Shown here in pieces: positions 33,786 through 45,887 of a stretch of DNA of 64,000 bases (position 1 is its first letter; every line of letters begins with the position of its first letter). The position numbers and the translations under genes are program-made. The notes below the pieces were generated by a model, which was given only the letters and a program-made list of their open reading frames with translations, ran no database searches and had not been told where the DNA came from. The stretch comes from Hofstenia miamia (Eukaryota > Xenacoelomorpha > Acoela), in the NCBI GenBank assembly GCA_004352715.1, contig SCFE01000077.1, positions 1,794,423 through 1,858,422 on the forward strand, read 5' to 3'.

Positions 33786-34437
33786 AGAGACAGGAGCACA
33801 TCAAAAGACTACAAGAAATATGGAAAGAAATGAAATTGGAGAAGAAAACTGAGGAAGAATGTCCTGAAATAGATATAGAAGCTCCATTAAAAAGATACCA
33901 CAAAATGATTGAGGTAGTGCTAACAGAAATAAATAGAGCAAATGAGCTGAACTCAACTAAGGATGTCAAAAACATGATATTTGACAAAAAACGCCCTTGA
34001 AATAAGATTTAGAACATCCACATGGCTGCTTGCAATATTCACAACACAAGAGCAAGGATTACTGTTACCAATTTCAAGAGCAGGGAGACACATACTAACA
34101 AAAGCAAAAAATACGAGATAGCAATATCCCAATAAACACTCAAACAAAAAATTGGCTACTCAAAGGACATGTAGAAAAATTGACATCCCCTGACAAACTG
34201 AAAAAGCTGATGCAAGAAATTGAGAAATTCATTAGCAGGATAATAGTTAATAAGAGCCTGATGGGAAGAACATCAATGGTAGATATGATACATATAACAG
34301 GAATTGCGCAGGAAGAAATAACAATATTTGATGAACCCATGAAGAAATATATGTGGGGTGCTACATTGGAAACATGGCTGAGGCAGGTTCAATCAGAACC
34401 TTGGTTAACTACCAAAAAGATTATAAAAGAAGAATTG
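33786..34437 (+). pseudogene. Gypsy copy C ORF3, conserved segment
   Basis: At about 34.0 kb it encodes WLLAIFTTQEQGLLLPIS, the part best conserved with copy A (5450-5731, minus). The frame 34180-34437 follows (KLKKLMQEIEKFISRI, then WLRQVQSEPW). Conservation of residues and order between two copies implies that this ORF was under selection when the elements were active. No family recognised. Confidence 0.6.
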
Positions 34438-35201
34438 TAGACACCAAGGAGATATCCAAGATGATGAAAACCAAAAACATACAACAAGTACTCAAACAAG
34501 AAATGAGAAGATATGAAAAGGAGAGCCCATGCTACACATTCATGAAAATTATTAAAAGTGCTGAAATGATGCAGAGAGGAGGTATAATGGAAACTGTCAA
34601 AGTATGTGAGATGATAACAAAAACACAGAAGGAAATCCTGGAGGAGGAGGAGGAACTATTGACGTCAACACAACTAATCCTATCCCTGAAAACTCAACAA
34701 CAAATCAATAAAATCAATTTAGAAAAATGGGAAGCCTCCACACCAGAACACACAATGGAATGGATTGATATGGATGATGAGAGATTCTTAGTCAAAATAA
34801 AAATAACAAAAGAATTAGAGGAGATTTGCTCCAGAAACTACCAGTATGTAAAAGAGGAACAAATGGTCACATCAATGAAACTCATGTTTACAGAGGTGTT
34901 CACAAAAATAGAACTAGAAGAAATGCTCAAACCATGTAATCAATTAGCTGTGGATGTAGAATGCATCACATTGAAGTTAGAAATAAATGATAATATTCAG
35001 ATAAAAATGAGCAGAAGGGGACTAATGCAGATCTTTTGGAACACACTGAAAGACAGCAAAATTAACAATCCAGCCATGATTGGACTGGCAATGGCACCAA
35101 CAACATCAGAAGACTACAGAGAAATAGAAAAACAGATCAAGACAAAGATCCTCATTTGCACCCCACCAGAGACAGTCTCTATCCCAATGGTACTTCTGTG
35201 A
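34438..35201 (+). CDS. Gypsy copy C ORF3, C-terminal part
   Basis: An uninterrupted frame of about 255 codons, the longest in the element. It is highly charged, with an acidic run (ILEEEEELL) and several predicted amphipathic helices. It has no signal peptide, long hydrophobic segment or paired-cysteine pattern, so it does not look like an envelope protein. It ends with TAA-less context at the stop after SIPMVLL. Function unknown; a structural or nucleic-acid-binding role for the particle is possible but is only a guess. Confidence 0.55.
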
Positions 35202-35506
35202 TGGAGGATACCAAAAAACGTTAAAATCACAAAGACATTCTTACACAAGTACAAAACATATGTTAACACCAAAGAAAGAGCCAAAGTATAATCAATAGAG
35301 AGGATTACAAGAAAACAAAAGACATAATGCTCAACAATGATAACAAAGAATGAGTATATGTTGAGGGAGTGATAATCTCTACCAACTATACACACAAGGA
35401 AAACTGATAAATGAGCAATTGAAGGAATTGAGAGATGAAATAGACAAATGAACAACAAAGGTGATAATGCTGTTCTTGGGAGTAAATGATGTGATCTGGC
35501 TGGATC

Positions 35507-35672
35507 TGTGGGACATTTATTTACTTGTAATTCCATATTTCAGTAATCTTAACTACATAAAAAACTAATCAAAATAAATTTTAAAGAAATATATAGATAT
35601 TTATTTAAATATATAATTATGGTTTCAGTCAAAGTGTTCATAAATAAGAATTTAATACCTTAAATTATTGTT
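35507..35672 (+). repeat. LTR-like repeat 2, after copy C ORF3
   Basis: Starts TGTGGGACATTTATTTAC and matches 12167-12330 and, inverted, 11745-11904. Placed about 300 bases after the ORF3 stop, where a 3' LTR would be expected. Confidence 0.5.
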
Positions 35673-36760
35673 GTAATTAACAATCAAATAGCTTAAATAT
35701 TGTAGAATCATGGAGGAGCTCAGACTACTCCAGTGGTACTAGGAAACTCAATGGTTTGATCAGAAGGTTGTAAAGGCTACCATCACAGTGAGTAACCCAC
35801 ATCCAACAGAACAATAAAGATATTGGTAATTTGCAATTGTAACAAAGTAACAAGAAAGATCCACTGAGGACTCACTTCCAATGATTACCAACTCACATGG
35901 CATCACAGCAAAGCAGTATCCAACAAGAGAATTCCAAGCTTGCCAGGGTTGCTAACTTACATGTCTCAAGTTGTTAATTTCTAGCTCAATAAAACAGTTC
36001 CTTTTAGTTCTTATTTCTCAGATCATGTAATAAATAATAATAGCATGTAATTGCCATGCATTCACATTCACAAATAGTTTATTATCAACACAATGTAAAG
36101 TTAAAGTGTGCATGATCAAATTGCAATGATTGATTAAATGTTATCATTCCCTACACATAGATGTATACCTAACTTAATTCCATCCATGAGTTTGGCTGCC
36201 TGCCAGAATAAGGCGAGTTGTCACCCTAGATTCAGAGGAGTAACTCCCAAATTGTTGGCAGAGACTTAAGCATTCATTATACAAAAATACATAACAATGC
36301 CTACAAGGGGTTAGCAATATTAAATAGAAAAAGCAAATGCAGTTGAGTGAGACAAAGTTTATTTTGTGTATTAGATACAAGTCTCTTAAGTATTGATGCA
36401 AACAATCAAATTATTACCTGTATTGTTTACACTTTTTCTTGATCATGAGTTCCCTTGCAAAATTAAAGAGCAATAACATGTTACATGATTTCAAAAGAAC
36501 AACCAAATCTAATATCAAAATACTACACTAGAAACTTAGTGATCAAATTGAATACATCAAAGGGACGTCACTGACTAAAATCAAAAGTTTGTCCCAAAAT
36601 ATTTGTTTGAATTATCACTTGATATAAAATATATATACATGTATATTTAGTCACTCTTTACTGTTATTTAATATCAGTTCAATATGCAAATACAATCAAA
36701 ATTAGTTTTTATTTTATAACATGATAACAAATATGGAATTGTATTTAAAATATATTTTAT
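35673..36760. other. No gene seen
   Basis: AT-rich. May include the rest of an LTR. The small frame at 36174-36401 has no coding character. Confidence 0.4.
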
Positions 36761-37072
36761 TTATTCAACAATAGCTAAAACTAAGTAGTCTTCATTACTA
36801 GCAATGTAATATGTTTGTTGACTAATGTCAGTGGGGATATTTACCAACTGCTTTTCATGCTCGCAATAATGGTACACATCAGATGCTAACTTTTTCAGCG
36901 TAATTTTAAATCCAACAGCCTCCAGTTTCTGTTGTCTCACAAATGGCAAATCCTGTACCAATGACTTTGCTATGTCTTGGTTGAGGGTTTTTCTCATTCC
37001 AATCATGGAATGAAAATGCAAACAAATGACCTTAACTATTGCTTCACTGTTTTCTTTTTCAAATAAATACAC
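36761..37072 (-). CDS. Candidate terminal exon of an unrecognised host gene
   Basis: Minus-strand frame of about 103 codons with a mixed, globular composition (MIGMRKTLNQDIAKSL, then FVRQQKLEAVGFKITLK). It ends in TAA inside GAATAAATAAAATA, which also supplies an AATAAA polyadenylation signal. A splice acceptor (ATCATTAG) precedes the open region and there is no ATG near it, so it would be a last exon. No further exons were found upstream on the minus strand before the piggyBac element at 37.7 kb. No family recognised. Confidence 0.4.
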   Translation of the reverse strand: MYLFEKENSEAIVKVICLHFHSMIGMRKTLNQDIAKSLVQDLPFVRQQKLEAVGFKITLKKLASDVYHYCEHEKQLVNIPTDISQQTYYIASNEDYLVLAIVE

Positions 37073-37727
37073 TAATGATTACTGTTAATGTTTTTACAAT
37101 TGTGGAAATGGTAAACTGTTCTACTACGAGCTTCTTTTTAATCTAAAGAAAACCATAGATGTCATCAAGCAAATTCTTGCAAAAAGGTTGAAATCATATT
37201 GTCATTGGTTGATAAAATACAGTAAATTTCAAATAACTCACATTTATTTCAAAAAAGAAACTAAATGTATTGCTACAAAATACTGCTTAAAACATTAACA
37301 AAATATTCTATATCATAACTTAATAACTTTTATCCCAATTAAAATTAAGAGTCTGAACTACCACAAATTTATCATTTAGCTTGTGCAAAGAAATTCAATC
37401 ATGAGGTAATTCATTGAAATCACGTTTATTTTGAGACAATTTCGTAATATTATTCAATGGTCAAAAATTGAGACAAAATATTCATTTTGACATAATGATA
37501 ATATTTTGAGACAAAAAAAAATATACACCCGAAATGAGTTTGGGGGAAGTGAGATTGAACCTTCTTAAGTAATTATCGTTTTGATTTTCATTTGCTTATT
37601 AAAAACAATATTTAATTTTAGACTTAAAAATCAGAATGTTCGTAGGAGTGTCTATTTTTTCTTTTAGAATAATTGATGTTTTAAAACGATGACTTTATTT
37701 GATGATTTAATGTGATTTTTTAACACG
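37073..37727. other. No gene seen
   Basis: AT-rich region between the candidate exon and the piggyBac element. Upstream exons of the former could lie here but none is evident. Confidence 0.4.
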
Positions 37728-38194
37728 TTAACACGTAAACTGCGGGTGAGTTTTCCGTAAACTGCTTTTAGATGAAATTTCGTGTGCCTACTATGACCTA
37801 GATATTTATGAATAACTACATATTTTCTGGTTTAAAGTATATAAACCTATATATTTTCTGAAAGCTGATAAACTAAGGAATACCTTGATAATAAAATTAA
37901 TCTTTTTTTCACATAATTATTTTTTTTTATTAAATTAAAAATTATTAATTAATTTAATTTTTAAAAAAATTAATTTTATTATCATTGTTAGATGATGAAA
38001 TACAATAACAATTAATTAAAAATAATACTGCATTTATTTTATATCAACTTAAGATTGAGAAAAAAATATTTACAACAGTATATCCAAAGGAATATAAAGG
38101 TTATAGGGTAATATATTGAGGAAGTCAGCATGTGCAGAAATTGCACAAAAATATATAAAAAAATTAAAGGCATGTATTATACTTGTTATTTGCC

Positions 38195-38363
38195 CTATAA
38201 ATGCTGATCAAAGCAACCAGGGCAACAAGCAACATTACAAATTTCACACTGGAATCTTGTTCTTTTTCTGTTACCAGATGATCTGTTAGAACAGACTTTA
38301 CACTCTAGTCTTTTACCTTGATTAAATTTTACTAGTTTGCACTTTTGTCCAGTGAGTCGAGGT
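38195..38363 (-). CDS. piggyBac transposase C-terminal domain (copy 2)
   Basis: Same Cys-rich sequence as 29307-29481, with ECKVC, QCEIC and CCPGCF. It ends at the TAG at 38197-38195. It is out of frame with the N-terminal part across the N at 38364. Confidence 0.8.
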
Positions 38364-38364
38364 N

Positions 38365-38807
38365 AGCCCCATATTCAAAATTAAGCCCCAGAAAGCTCTA
38401 TATAAATCTAAATCAAGCTCACCTTTTAGTTTTTCCCACTGTCTAAACCTGGACCTTGCCTTCAGGTTTTTGTCTTCAACATATTTGTCACCATAATTTT
38501 TCATAAACAAGATCAATTTGGATATCACTTCATCAGAGAAAAATAGATTGAAGTATTCAATGGGTTCTAATTCATTACTTAGTGTTCTTTTTGGACCAGA
38601 TATTGCTGTAAAGTCCATTTCTGGTGGCCTTTTATCATCATCTAGATTCATAATTCGGAGCCATGGTTGGAATTGATGTCCATCTCCTTCCCCTAGTGAG
38701 TCTATATCATCTGATGAAGAAGATACATCAGATGAACTATCATCTTCAGAGTCTATTAAACTTATATCCGAAGCACTGATTTCACTAAAATCCGAATCAG
38801 CATTCAT
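38365..38807 (-). CDS. piggyBac transposase N-terminal part (copy 2)
   Basis: ATG at 38807. The first 40 residues are Asp/Ser-rich (DSEDDSSSDVSSSSDD), as is usual for piggyBac transposases. Then come EPIEYFNLFFSDEVISKLI and YRAFWGLILNMG, the start of the DDE_Tnp_1_7 domain. The open frame is intact to the N at 38364. The three catalytic Asp residues would lie in the missing piece. The enzyme excises and reinserts the element at TTAA. Confidence 0.85.
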
Positions 38808-39109
38808 ATTTTATGTTTTCAAATCAATTATAAATATTGCAACAAACCGGAAGTTTGCTTGTTTACTTAATGTAATTTCCACAAAAGTTTTATGTCCAAT
38901 CTATCTAAAAGGACAAGTCAGATACCATGAAACATACTAATATTGTAAGAAGAAATCTCATTAGTTAAAAAAGGGATATCCTCATGACGTCATGTTATTA
39001 TTTATACCAGTTAAGGGTGAAAATAAAATGCATGAATGAATGGTCCATTATCAGGCCCATCGTAACTGGAGGTGGTCCATTTTCGGGCCAATCGCAGTTT
39101 ACGTGTTAA

Positions 39110-40149
39110 ATACTATTGCAAAGTAATCAACCGCTTTTTCAATGTATTATAAATTTTTCACAAGTTTTTCAAGAATTTAGTTACTTCATAAGTGAGTTCA
39201 TGTTTTGAATTTTATGTAATTTTATGGTGTTAAGGTAAAAAATATATATTTGCTTTTGAAAAAGGAACTGAAATTTTTTGAGTAGATTTTCATTCGACCT
39301 ACAGTTTCCTACATTATTCAAATGAAATTTGCCGATTAATTACCGATGTAATCACACAATGACACATTTTTTGCATTATGTTTAAGTTGAAATTCTTTTC
39401 ATATAATGGTAATTATATTGACATCTTCCTAGACTCGACATTTGCTTTGTTGCGATTGGGCACAATTTGTGTTTCAATTTTCTAATATGTAATTTACTAG
39501 TTCGAATGAAAAGTAAATTTTAATGACAATAAATATCTACAGCTCACAACTATTTATAAAACTATTGTATCAATATGTAATATGTTTACCCTAATGTTTG
39601 TACATTTGCTCATGTTGAATGAGATGTATTTTTCTTAATTTTTGTCTGTAATATCGAAGAATCAATCCACCTCTCAAACTGTAAGCCATCGGCTTGGTAG
39701 TTTTCATTTAGTTTAACATGTATTTCTGTCGTAAATTTAAGGTTAGATTTGTAAATCGACTTGAACCTAAAAACGTCAACTCGCAGGGTTCTACTCGTTG
39801 TAACAATGTCATTCTCATTGTTTAAAACGTGTTATAAAACACTTTATAAATATAGTGAATTTTTATCATCTAGATTTTTTAATAAGAGTTAAAAACACTT
39901 TATTGTTAATATGTATATGAAGTCTACGAACTAAAACATGACAAAAATACTTACAAAACTATTTACATATTCATTATTAATTAAAAGGCCGCTTTAAAAA
40001 TAATTCGACTGCGCATTGAGTTTATTATCTATGTCCAATAATTTTTGTTTATTCAATAATATTTGGTTGCATTTTTTCTTGACGTGTTTATGATTTTTCT
40101 CACATTTTGTATCGCTATTTAATTCATTTCATAAGATTGAACATCTAAA
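39110..40149. other. No gene seen
   Basis: AT-rich. No coding frame or repeat recognised, apart from possible tail sequence of the LINE that follows on the minus strand. Confidence 0.45.
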
Positions 40150-41040
40150 AGAAAATGCATCTTGACGATTAAAACTGTTTTATTCCTTTTATTGACTTTA
40201 ATGTAATTATTAAGAAAACTTAATGAATTTAATTCATTAATAAATTTATGAATCATACATAAAGATTGATACTGAATAAAGTAACTTATGTGATCTTAAC
40301 TCGGTTATAGACTCATGCTTTCAATATAATTCAGTGTTCTAAATGCCCAGTTAAAAATTTTTATAGTTATCTTTTGAAACAGTAATGCACAGTAAATTGA
40401 CTCATAACAAATGAATTAATTAGTTCTACATGAAATGTGTTTCGTACATGACGCATATTGTACAAATATTTGACTCCAAATGCCATCTTTTTCAATTTTT
40501 GAGAAAAAAATTATCTAATTTTAAACGATTGTCTATTAGTGCACCAAGGTAGTTTACACATGTGCTTTGAATAATTTCAGTATCACAAACATTAATTTTA
40601 ATATTCTCAGTAAACTTTCTTTGTTCTTTGGATGAAGAAATGATAAATTGAGGTTTGTTAGAATTAATTTTAATTTATTACGATTGAAATATGTTACGAG
40701 GTATTTAATATATTTTCTCAGATATCTGGTTGCCTCAAATGGATTTTTTCCGATTCCTAATATGCAGGTATAATCTTCGTATTAATAAATAGTTCCGTTT
40801 TCTAAGGATTTTGAAATATCATTTACATATAATGCAAATAGAATGGGGCCTAATACAGTTCCTTGGGGTACACTTAAGTTTTATTTATTATATTGTGAAA
40901 CAATGTTGTCACTTTTTACTCTTCGTTGCGATTGCTTAGAAAACCCTTAATAAAATTTATTGCATTGAAACTAACACCCTGTCGCCTTAATGTTTCTTTT
41001 AAAAATATCGACATTCATTGAGTTAATCAAGCAAATCTTC
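40150..41040 (-). pseudogene. LINE reverse transcriptase fragment (copy 3)
   Basis: Minus-strand reading starts LINSMNVDIF and reaches the RT motif VPQGTVLGPILFALYVNDIS near 40.87 kb. It then gives a diverged palm region and NYLGALIDNRLKLDN. The VPQGT...LGP-LF motif is diagnostic of LINE RT. Stops and shifts throughout. Confidence 0.75.
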
Positions 41041-41055
41041 CGCTGTAAACAGATT

Positions 41056-43020
41056 TTAATTTAAAATTAATTCTTTCTGCGATTGATGAAATCTTATCAG
41101 ATGTGTTGCATTTAGGTCGAAATCCAAATTAATTACTTGATAAAATTGTCTACAAATACATGTATTTACAAAATAATAATAATAATAATAATAAAANNNN
41201 NNNNNNNNNNNNNNNNNNNNNNNNNNNNNNNNNNNNNNNNNNNNNNNNNNNNNNNNNNNNNNNNNNNNNNNNNNNNNNNNNNNNNNTACAAAATAATAAT
41301 AATAATAATAATAAAATATAGACATTATAAATTTGTGTGTGCGTGTGTGTGGCTTTCTTGTGTTATACCAAATTTTCGAATGAGTGTAGTACGTATTGTC
41401 GTTAAGAATGCATTGTCTATTAAATAGGAATCTGAATTTCTTGTAGTATTTTTCGATTTGAGTTTCATGATCTAAGTTATTCCATACTTTAGTTGTGTGA
41501 TGAAAGCTATTATGTTTATCTAAGCATAGGAATTTTTGAGAACGTTCATTTAATTTAATATATTGTTTTAAAAACGAAATCGCGGTTTGACCAAATTTGA
41601 ATTTAAATAATACTGATATGATATGCATTTGAATTTAGTAGTAAGGAGATTTTGTATTTTAGTCATATTTTCGAGCAACATTGAGTGTTTTAAGAGACCA
41701 ATTGAAGGTTTTAGGCAGAAGAATGCAATATTTTGAGTTTATATTCTTAAAGAGAAATGAGCATTATTGAAAGTGTGATAAGCAGAGAGTATTTATTAAT
41801 TGTTTGTGATATGTATTTGAAATATTTCTATGATGATAAAGATATCTAACCCCAGATGCCATTTTTGACATTACTAAATTCAACACCTAAATAGCTGTTG
41901 GATTTACTTTGCATTATTGGTACATGGTTTAGATTAAATTCAGTGTTTTTGTGAGACTTTTGAACGGCTTAGAAGTGAATTTTATAGATTGTGTTTTATC
42001 AATATTTATTCAGTTGATTATTTGTAAAATATGTTGTTAGATTTTCAATATCATTTTGCAGGTCTTTAGTTGCTTTAAAAGCATTTATATTAGTACTTAT
42101 AAAACAGCATCATCTGCATTTTGATAAATTTTACTGTATTTTCCATTTTAGGTTATTTCAGTCCATAGATTGCAAATAGGATGGAGCGTAGATTTTTTGC
42201 CATTAAGTATAACTCTTTGTTGTCGATTTTGAAGGAAGTTCATTATTAACTTAATAGCTTTGTTATCAAATTTATAATACGTTAATTTATATTTGAGTAT
42301 GTCAAAATTCATTGAGTTAAAGGCAACACAACTACATTTATTACGGACTAAATTAGATTTTATTTGTTCTGATATTGATAAAATTGCATATTTAGTGCTA
42401 TTATAACATCATTCGGTAGTTATTATTTATCGGCCAGATCACGCGTGTTGACTAGTTGTTTTCATGTTTGCAATATTGTAAATACGCATTGTATACCCCA
42501 AGCATCTGTAAATAGAGAAATAGTTTAACCGTGTTTTCTTGTTCTCTAGAATCACCCCAGTGATTCTACACTATAACCACTACGAAAACCAAATTGTTTT
42601 TTGAGAGAATATTTTCAATTTTCAGATTTCAAATAGGCGTTTATTTGATTATTTAATAATTTCTCAAACAGTTTACTAAAAGGATGGCTAATGCAAATAT
42701 ATCTATGATTTTTTGCGTTTAGAGGCTCACCTTTTTTAAGTAGAAGATCTATGTCAGATTTTTTGAAAATTTCAGGAAATTCGTTATCAATGATACATTG
42801 GTTAAATGCGAATAACAGATATTCACTAAAGATATAAAAAAGCGCTTAATAATAGAGATTGGAAGATTATAAGAAGCAGTTGATTTATTTGTGTCTAAGT
42901 TTTTTATTATGCTTTCTAATTCCCTAGCAGTTACGAGCCTAAAAGAATGTTTTTGCTGTGCATTTATAAATAGTTCCCTTACTTTTATATTTGGGGAAAT
43001 TGAAGTTGCCAAGTTCTTTA
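41056..43020 (-). pseudogene. LINE reverse transcriptase fragment (copy 2)
   Basis: Minus strand from 43012. RLVTARELESIIKNLDTNKS is the usual start of LINE RT (nKS-G-D motif). It is followed by a degraded palm with KKQFGFRSGYS, and ends with NSFHHTTKVWNNLDHETQIE, the typical C-terminal segment. It ends at 41056, close to copy 3 in the same orientation. A (TAA)n tract split by the gap 41197-41286 lies within it. Confidence 0.75.
41197..41286. other. Assembly gap of 90 N inside a TAA repeat
   Basis: The same TACAAAATAATAATAATAAT sequence stands on both sides, so the tract length is unresolved. Confidence 0.95.
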
Positions 43021-43069
43021 AATGTTATGTTTAGGTAGTCTATTATTTTTGATTTTTATTATTAGAGAT

Positions 43070-43960
43070 TATTTTGAAGGGCGAGGGGAAATGTCAATAG
43101 CAGGTGGATGTTTGAGAATCAGAAGGAAGTTATTCGAAGTAGAAGCACGATTAAAGAACGAGTAAAGGGTGCGATGTTTCTTGAAACTACGAACAGAGAA
43201 CGTGACCACACCATCAGACCAAGTAGAGTGCGCATTCGAGAATGTTATAAAATCAAATAAATCAAGATCCAGCTTGCAAGTTAGAAAAAGATTGAACAGG
43301 AGGAGATCACAGGCATGAAAGTCAAATGACATTGGGAGAGTGAAGAATTTGAGCAGAGCTTATTTGTATAGTAAGGGAAAAATCAATTTAAAAGCATGTT
43401 TCTGGAACCTTTCCATGGAGTAGACAAAGGCACGAGAAGACCACCAACGGGGAGAAGTATAGAGAAACATGGCGCGAGGAATGGACTTGAACAAAAGTTT
43501 TTCACAGCAGCCGTCGAATTAAAGGGAAAATTGCGGAAGAGGGCAGTGAGTGAGGAATTAGCTTTGCGGAAGCGTAAGGACACATGACCAGACCAATTTA
43601 ATATGCAGGAAGTTGAACTCCAATATGAGTATGATGAGGAAAAAATTTCACTGGAAGAAGTAGATTTATTGAGAGACACTGAAAAGGAGATGGCACAAGT
43701 CTTGGTAGGACTAAACTCAAGATGGTTGACTGAAGATCAAAGACAACAACTTCCAAGGTAAAGAAATCACTGTGTCATCGAGGAGCATGAGTTGAAAACA
43801 GATTGAGGGAGGTCATTGATGGCAACAGGGGAGAAGAGAACAGCAAATATAGAACCTTGAGAGGCGCCACTCGCTACAAGAACAGGGAAAGATATATATA
43901 AATTGATCCTTTACAACATAAGGATGTTAAATAGAAATGGGGCATTCAGTAATTAACTAA
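43070..43960 (-). pseudogene. LINE fragment of a second, less AT-rich family
   Basis: Minus-strand reading gives VASGASQGSIFAVLFSPVAI and NDLP, which corresponds to the RT motif SG-PQGS...LF...INDLP. Then follow TKTCAISFSV and, near 43.1 kb, FSVRSFKKHRTLYSFFNRAS. Base composition is visibly less AT-rich than the neighbours, which suggests a different and perhaps younger family. Broken by stops. Confidence 0.65.
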
Positions 43961-45466
43961 TTATCTCTTTCTAACTCAAATATAACTATTGCTTCTTCAA
44001 TTCTCATTGTTCCAAGTGTTAACTTATGCACATTGTGCAAGCGTCAGTTTATACATATATAGTTAAAAAGGCATTTATGAAGTTATTTACTATGTTATTA
44101 GTTTCATTTTAATTCAAAATTATACCTAAAAATATAACTGAATATCGTAAATAATTGATCTAAAGAAATAATTATAATTACGCTTAATTTTATCCATCAT
44201 GCATTTTTGTAACACAAAAATTTTTCTACGAACAGAATAGGAAATTTGCAATCAAAGTACAATGTTTTGCAAATTGTAATGCTACCAAAAATCAAAATAT
44301 AAGTTTATTGTTTGCATGGTTTAAGTAAACCATCAAATATTAGTGTCAGTTTAAACTGACGTGGTATGATATGAATTAATCTTTTCAAATTTCTCTTCAT
44401 CGTATTGGGCAAATCCTGCACTAGCTTATTTAGGAAGAGAATTTTCTTAATATATGTCCTATAATGTTTTGTAGAGCACTACAATCTCTTAATTTATGAT
44501 AATATTCGATGATATGTGTGATTTTTGTACTCGACCTTCACTTGTTTTCCTATTTCATTAACAATTCAGATAACTTCATAGAGCAATAATAGGGAAATTC
44601 GACTGTGCTGCAATAATTATTAGTTCCATTATTTTGTTCACATTAAATATAATTATAAGTGTAAATATATTGAGTGCACTATTACTTATTGTGTAAATAT
44701 TGAAATATTAATAAGTGCACTTTCTAATAAATTACGGAAATCCTTCTATATGGGCACCGATTTGGATAAAATACTCCCATATAATAACTTTTGCTAAAAA
44801 TTTTCTGTCGCTGACTTATGTGAAATTGTTCACTTTTTTCAATGAAATTGCAATGTTAAAATTCAATTATTGGAAGCATGATTTAGAAGAGCTTCAGTGC
44901 AGTTTTATTGTCAAAATAATTACATTATTTTTTTATAATTTTTCTTATAATAATTTTACGACTACTTTTTTGAGCTTGCTTGCTATAAAAACGTTTTATC
45001 TTGAAATAAATTTTATATTGATCGTATAAATGAAAAAGTTTGCAGCTCAAATTGTAATAGTATTAATCCTTTGCCTTATTATCATGCTCCTCTTGCTCTG
45101 TTTATTTAATAGAACGAATCAATCGACGTTGATGGTTGATTTACAGAAATATCGGATTACAAGTATTGCATAGTTTAACATCTGAATTTGCGACAAATGT
45201 CGCGGGCGTAATTATCTTCCATGAGTAGTGCGATAAAAATTACAGTCGTACTCTAGCCTTAGAATTGAGTGCAAGATAACGATGAGCAGCAATGAACGTA
45301 CATAGCTATAAAAAATGTCTTGGATTTAGTTGCATGCTTTTTCTGTAACCAACAAAACATTTGTTCCATAGAACGCTAGTCCAACATATTTAGACAGATC
45401 TAGCCCCAAAGGCCGACCAATGACTCGGATTTCGTTTATAATAGATTTAGCATACAAAGACTATCT
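43961..45466. other. No gene seen; one hAT MITE fragment
   Basis: AT-rich. Bases 44671-44730 (GAGTGCACTATTACTTA then TTAATAAGTGCACTTTC) match the left part of the hAT-like MITE at 52283-53031. Confidence 0.5.
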
Positions 45467-45616
45467 TCAGACACAAGCCTCTATTCTTTCCTTAACAATA
45501 CCATTGAGATAATATCCGACCACAACTAGTAATAGTTCTTTCTTCAAAATGTCTTTTGGCTCATCAGCTACTTCTTTTCTTATTCGTTCCACAAAATCGG
45601 CTTCTGATTCAAACAT
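45467..45616 (-). CDS. Candidate 49-codon exon, unrecognised
   Basis: Minus-strand ATG at 45616, TGA at 45469-45467. The peptide is amphipathic and well mixed (SEADFVERIRKEVADEPKDI, then LLLVVVGYYLNGIVKERIE). The ATG lies 12 bases after a good splice acceptor (CATTATTTTTAG), with an in-frame stop between. So it is either a short trans-spliced message or part of a last exon read from a different acceptor. No family recognised. Confidence 0.4.
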   Translation of the reverse strand: MFESEADFVERIRKEVADEPKDILKKELLLVVVGYYLNGIVKERIEACV

Positions 45617-45887
45617 ATCATTTCATCGCTAAAAATAATGGCATTCTTTGTTGGTTTCAAAAAGCGAGCCTTAATATCAGGATCGTGTTCTCTATGTCCT
45701 CACAGCGTTATGCTATATTCCACACAGACTAAAGAAATGTCAAAGACAGCCCTAAATGCTCCTTATGATTGGCTCCAACCAGAACCTATTTGTAACAAAT
45801 GTCGGGACAAGCTGCTGTTTATCTGAACATGCTCTTTCAGATGCCTTTAATTAGAGTAAACCTTTGGTATCAATTCCATTTGTTGTC

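Larger units (their letters stand above)
37732..39105 (-). mobile_element. piggyBac element, copy 2, both ends present
   Basis: Flanked by TTAA on both sides (37728-37731 and 39106-39109), the piggyBac target duplication. Ends are inverted: CACGTAAACTGCG on the left and its reverse complement CGCAGTTTACGTG on the right. The left ~630 bases equal copy 1. At 1374 bases it is too short for a full element. The single N at 38364 marks where the central ~1.1 kb of the transposase is missing. Confidence 0.9.

Noticed and set aside
34353-35201. Envelope gene downstream of gypsy integrase
   Set aside because: ORF3 lacks a signal peptide, transmembrane segment, furin-like site or paired cysteines, so an envelope role is not supported.
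45638-45826. 62-codon plus-strand frame with CxxC pairs
   Set aside because: It overlaps the minus-strand candidate exons, and its composition is not convincing.
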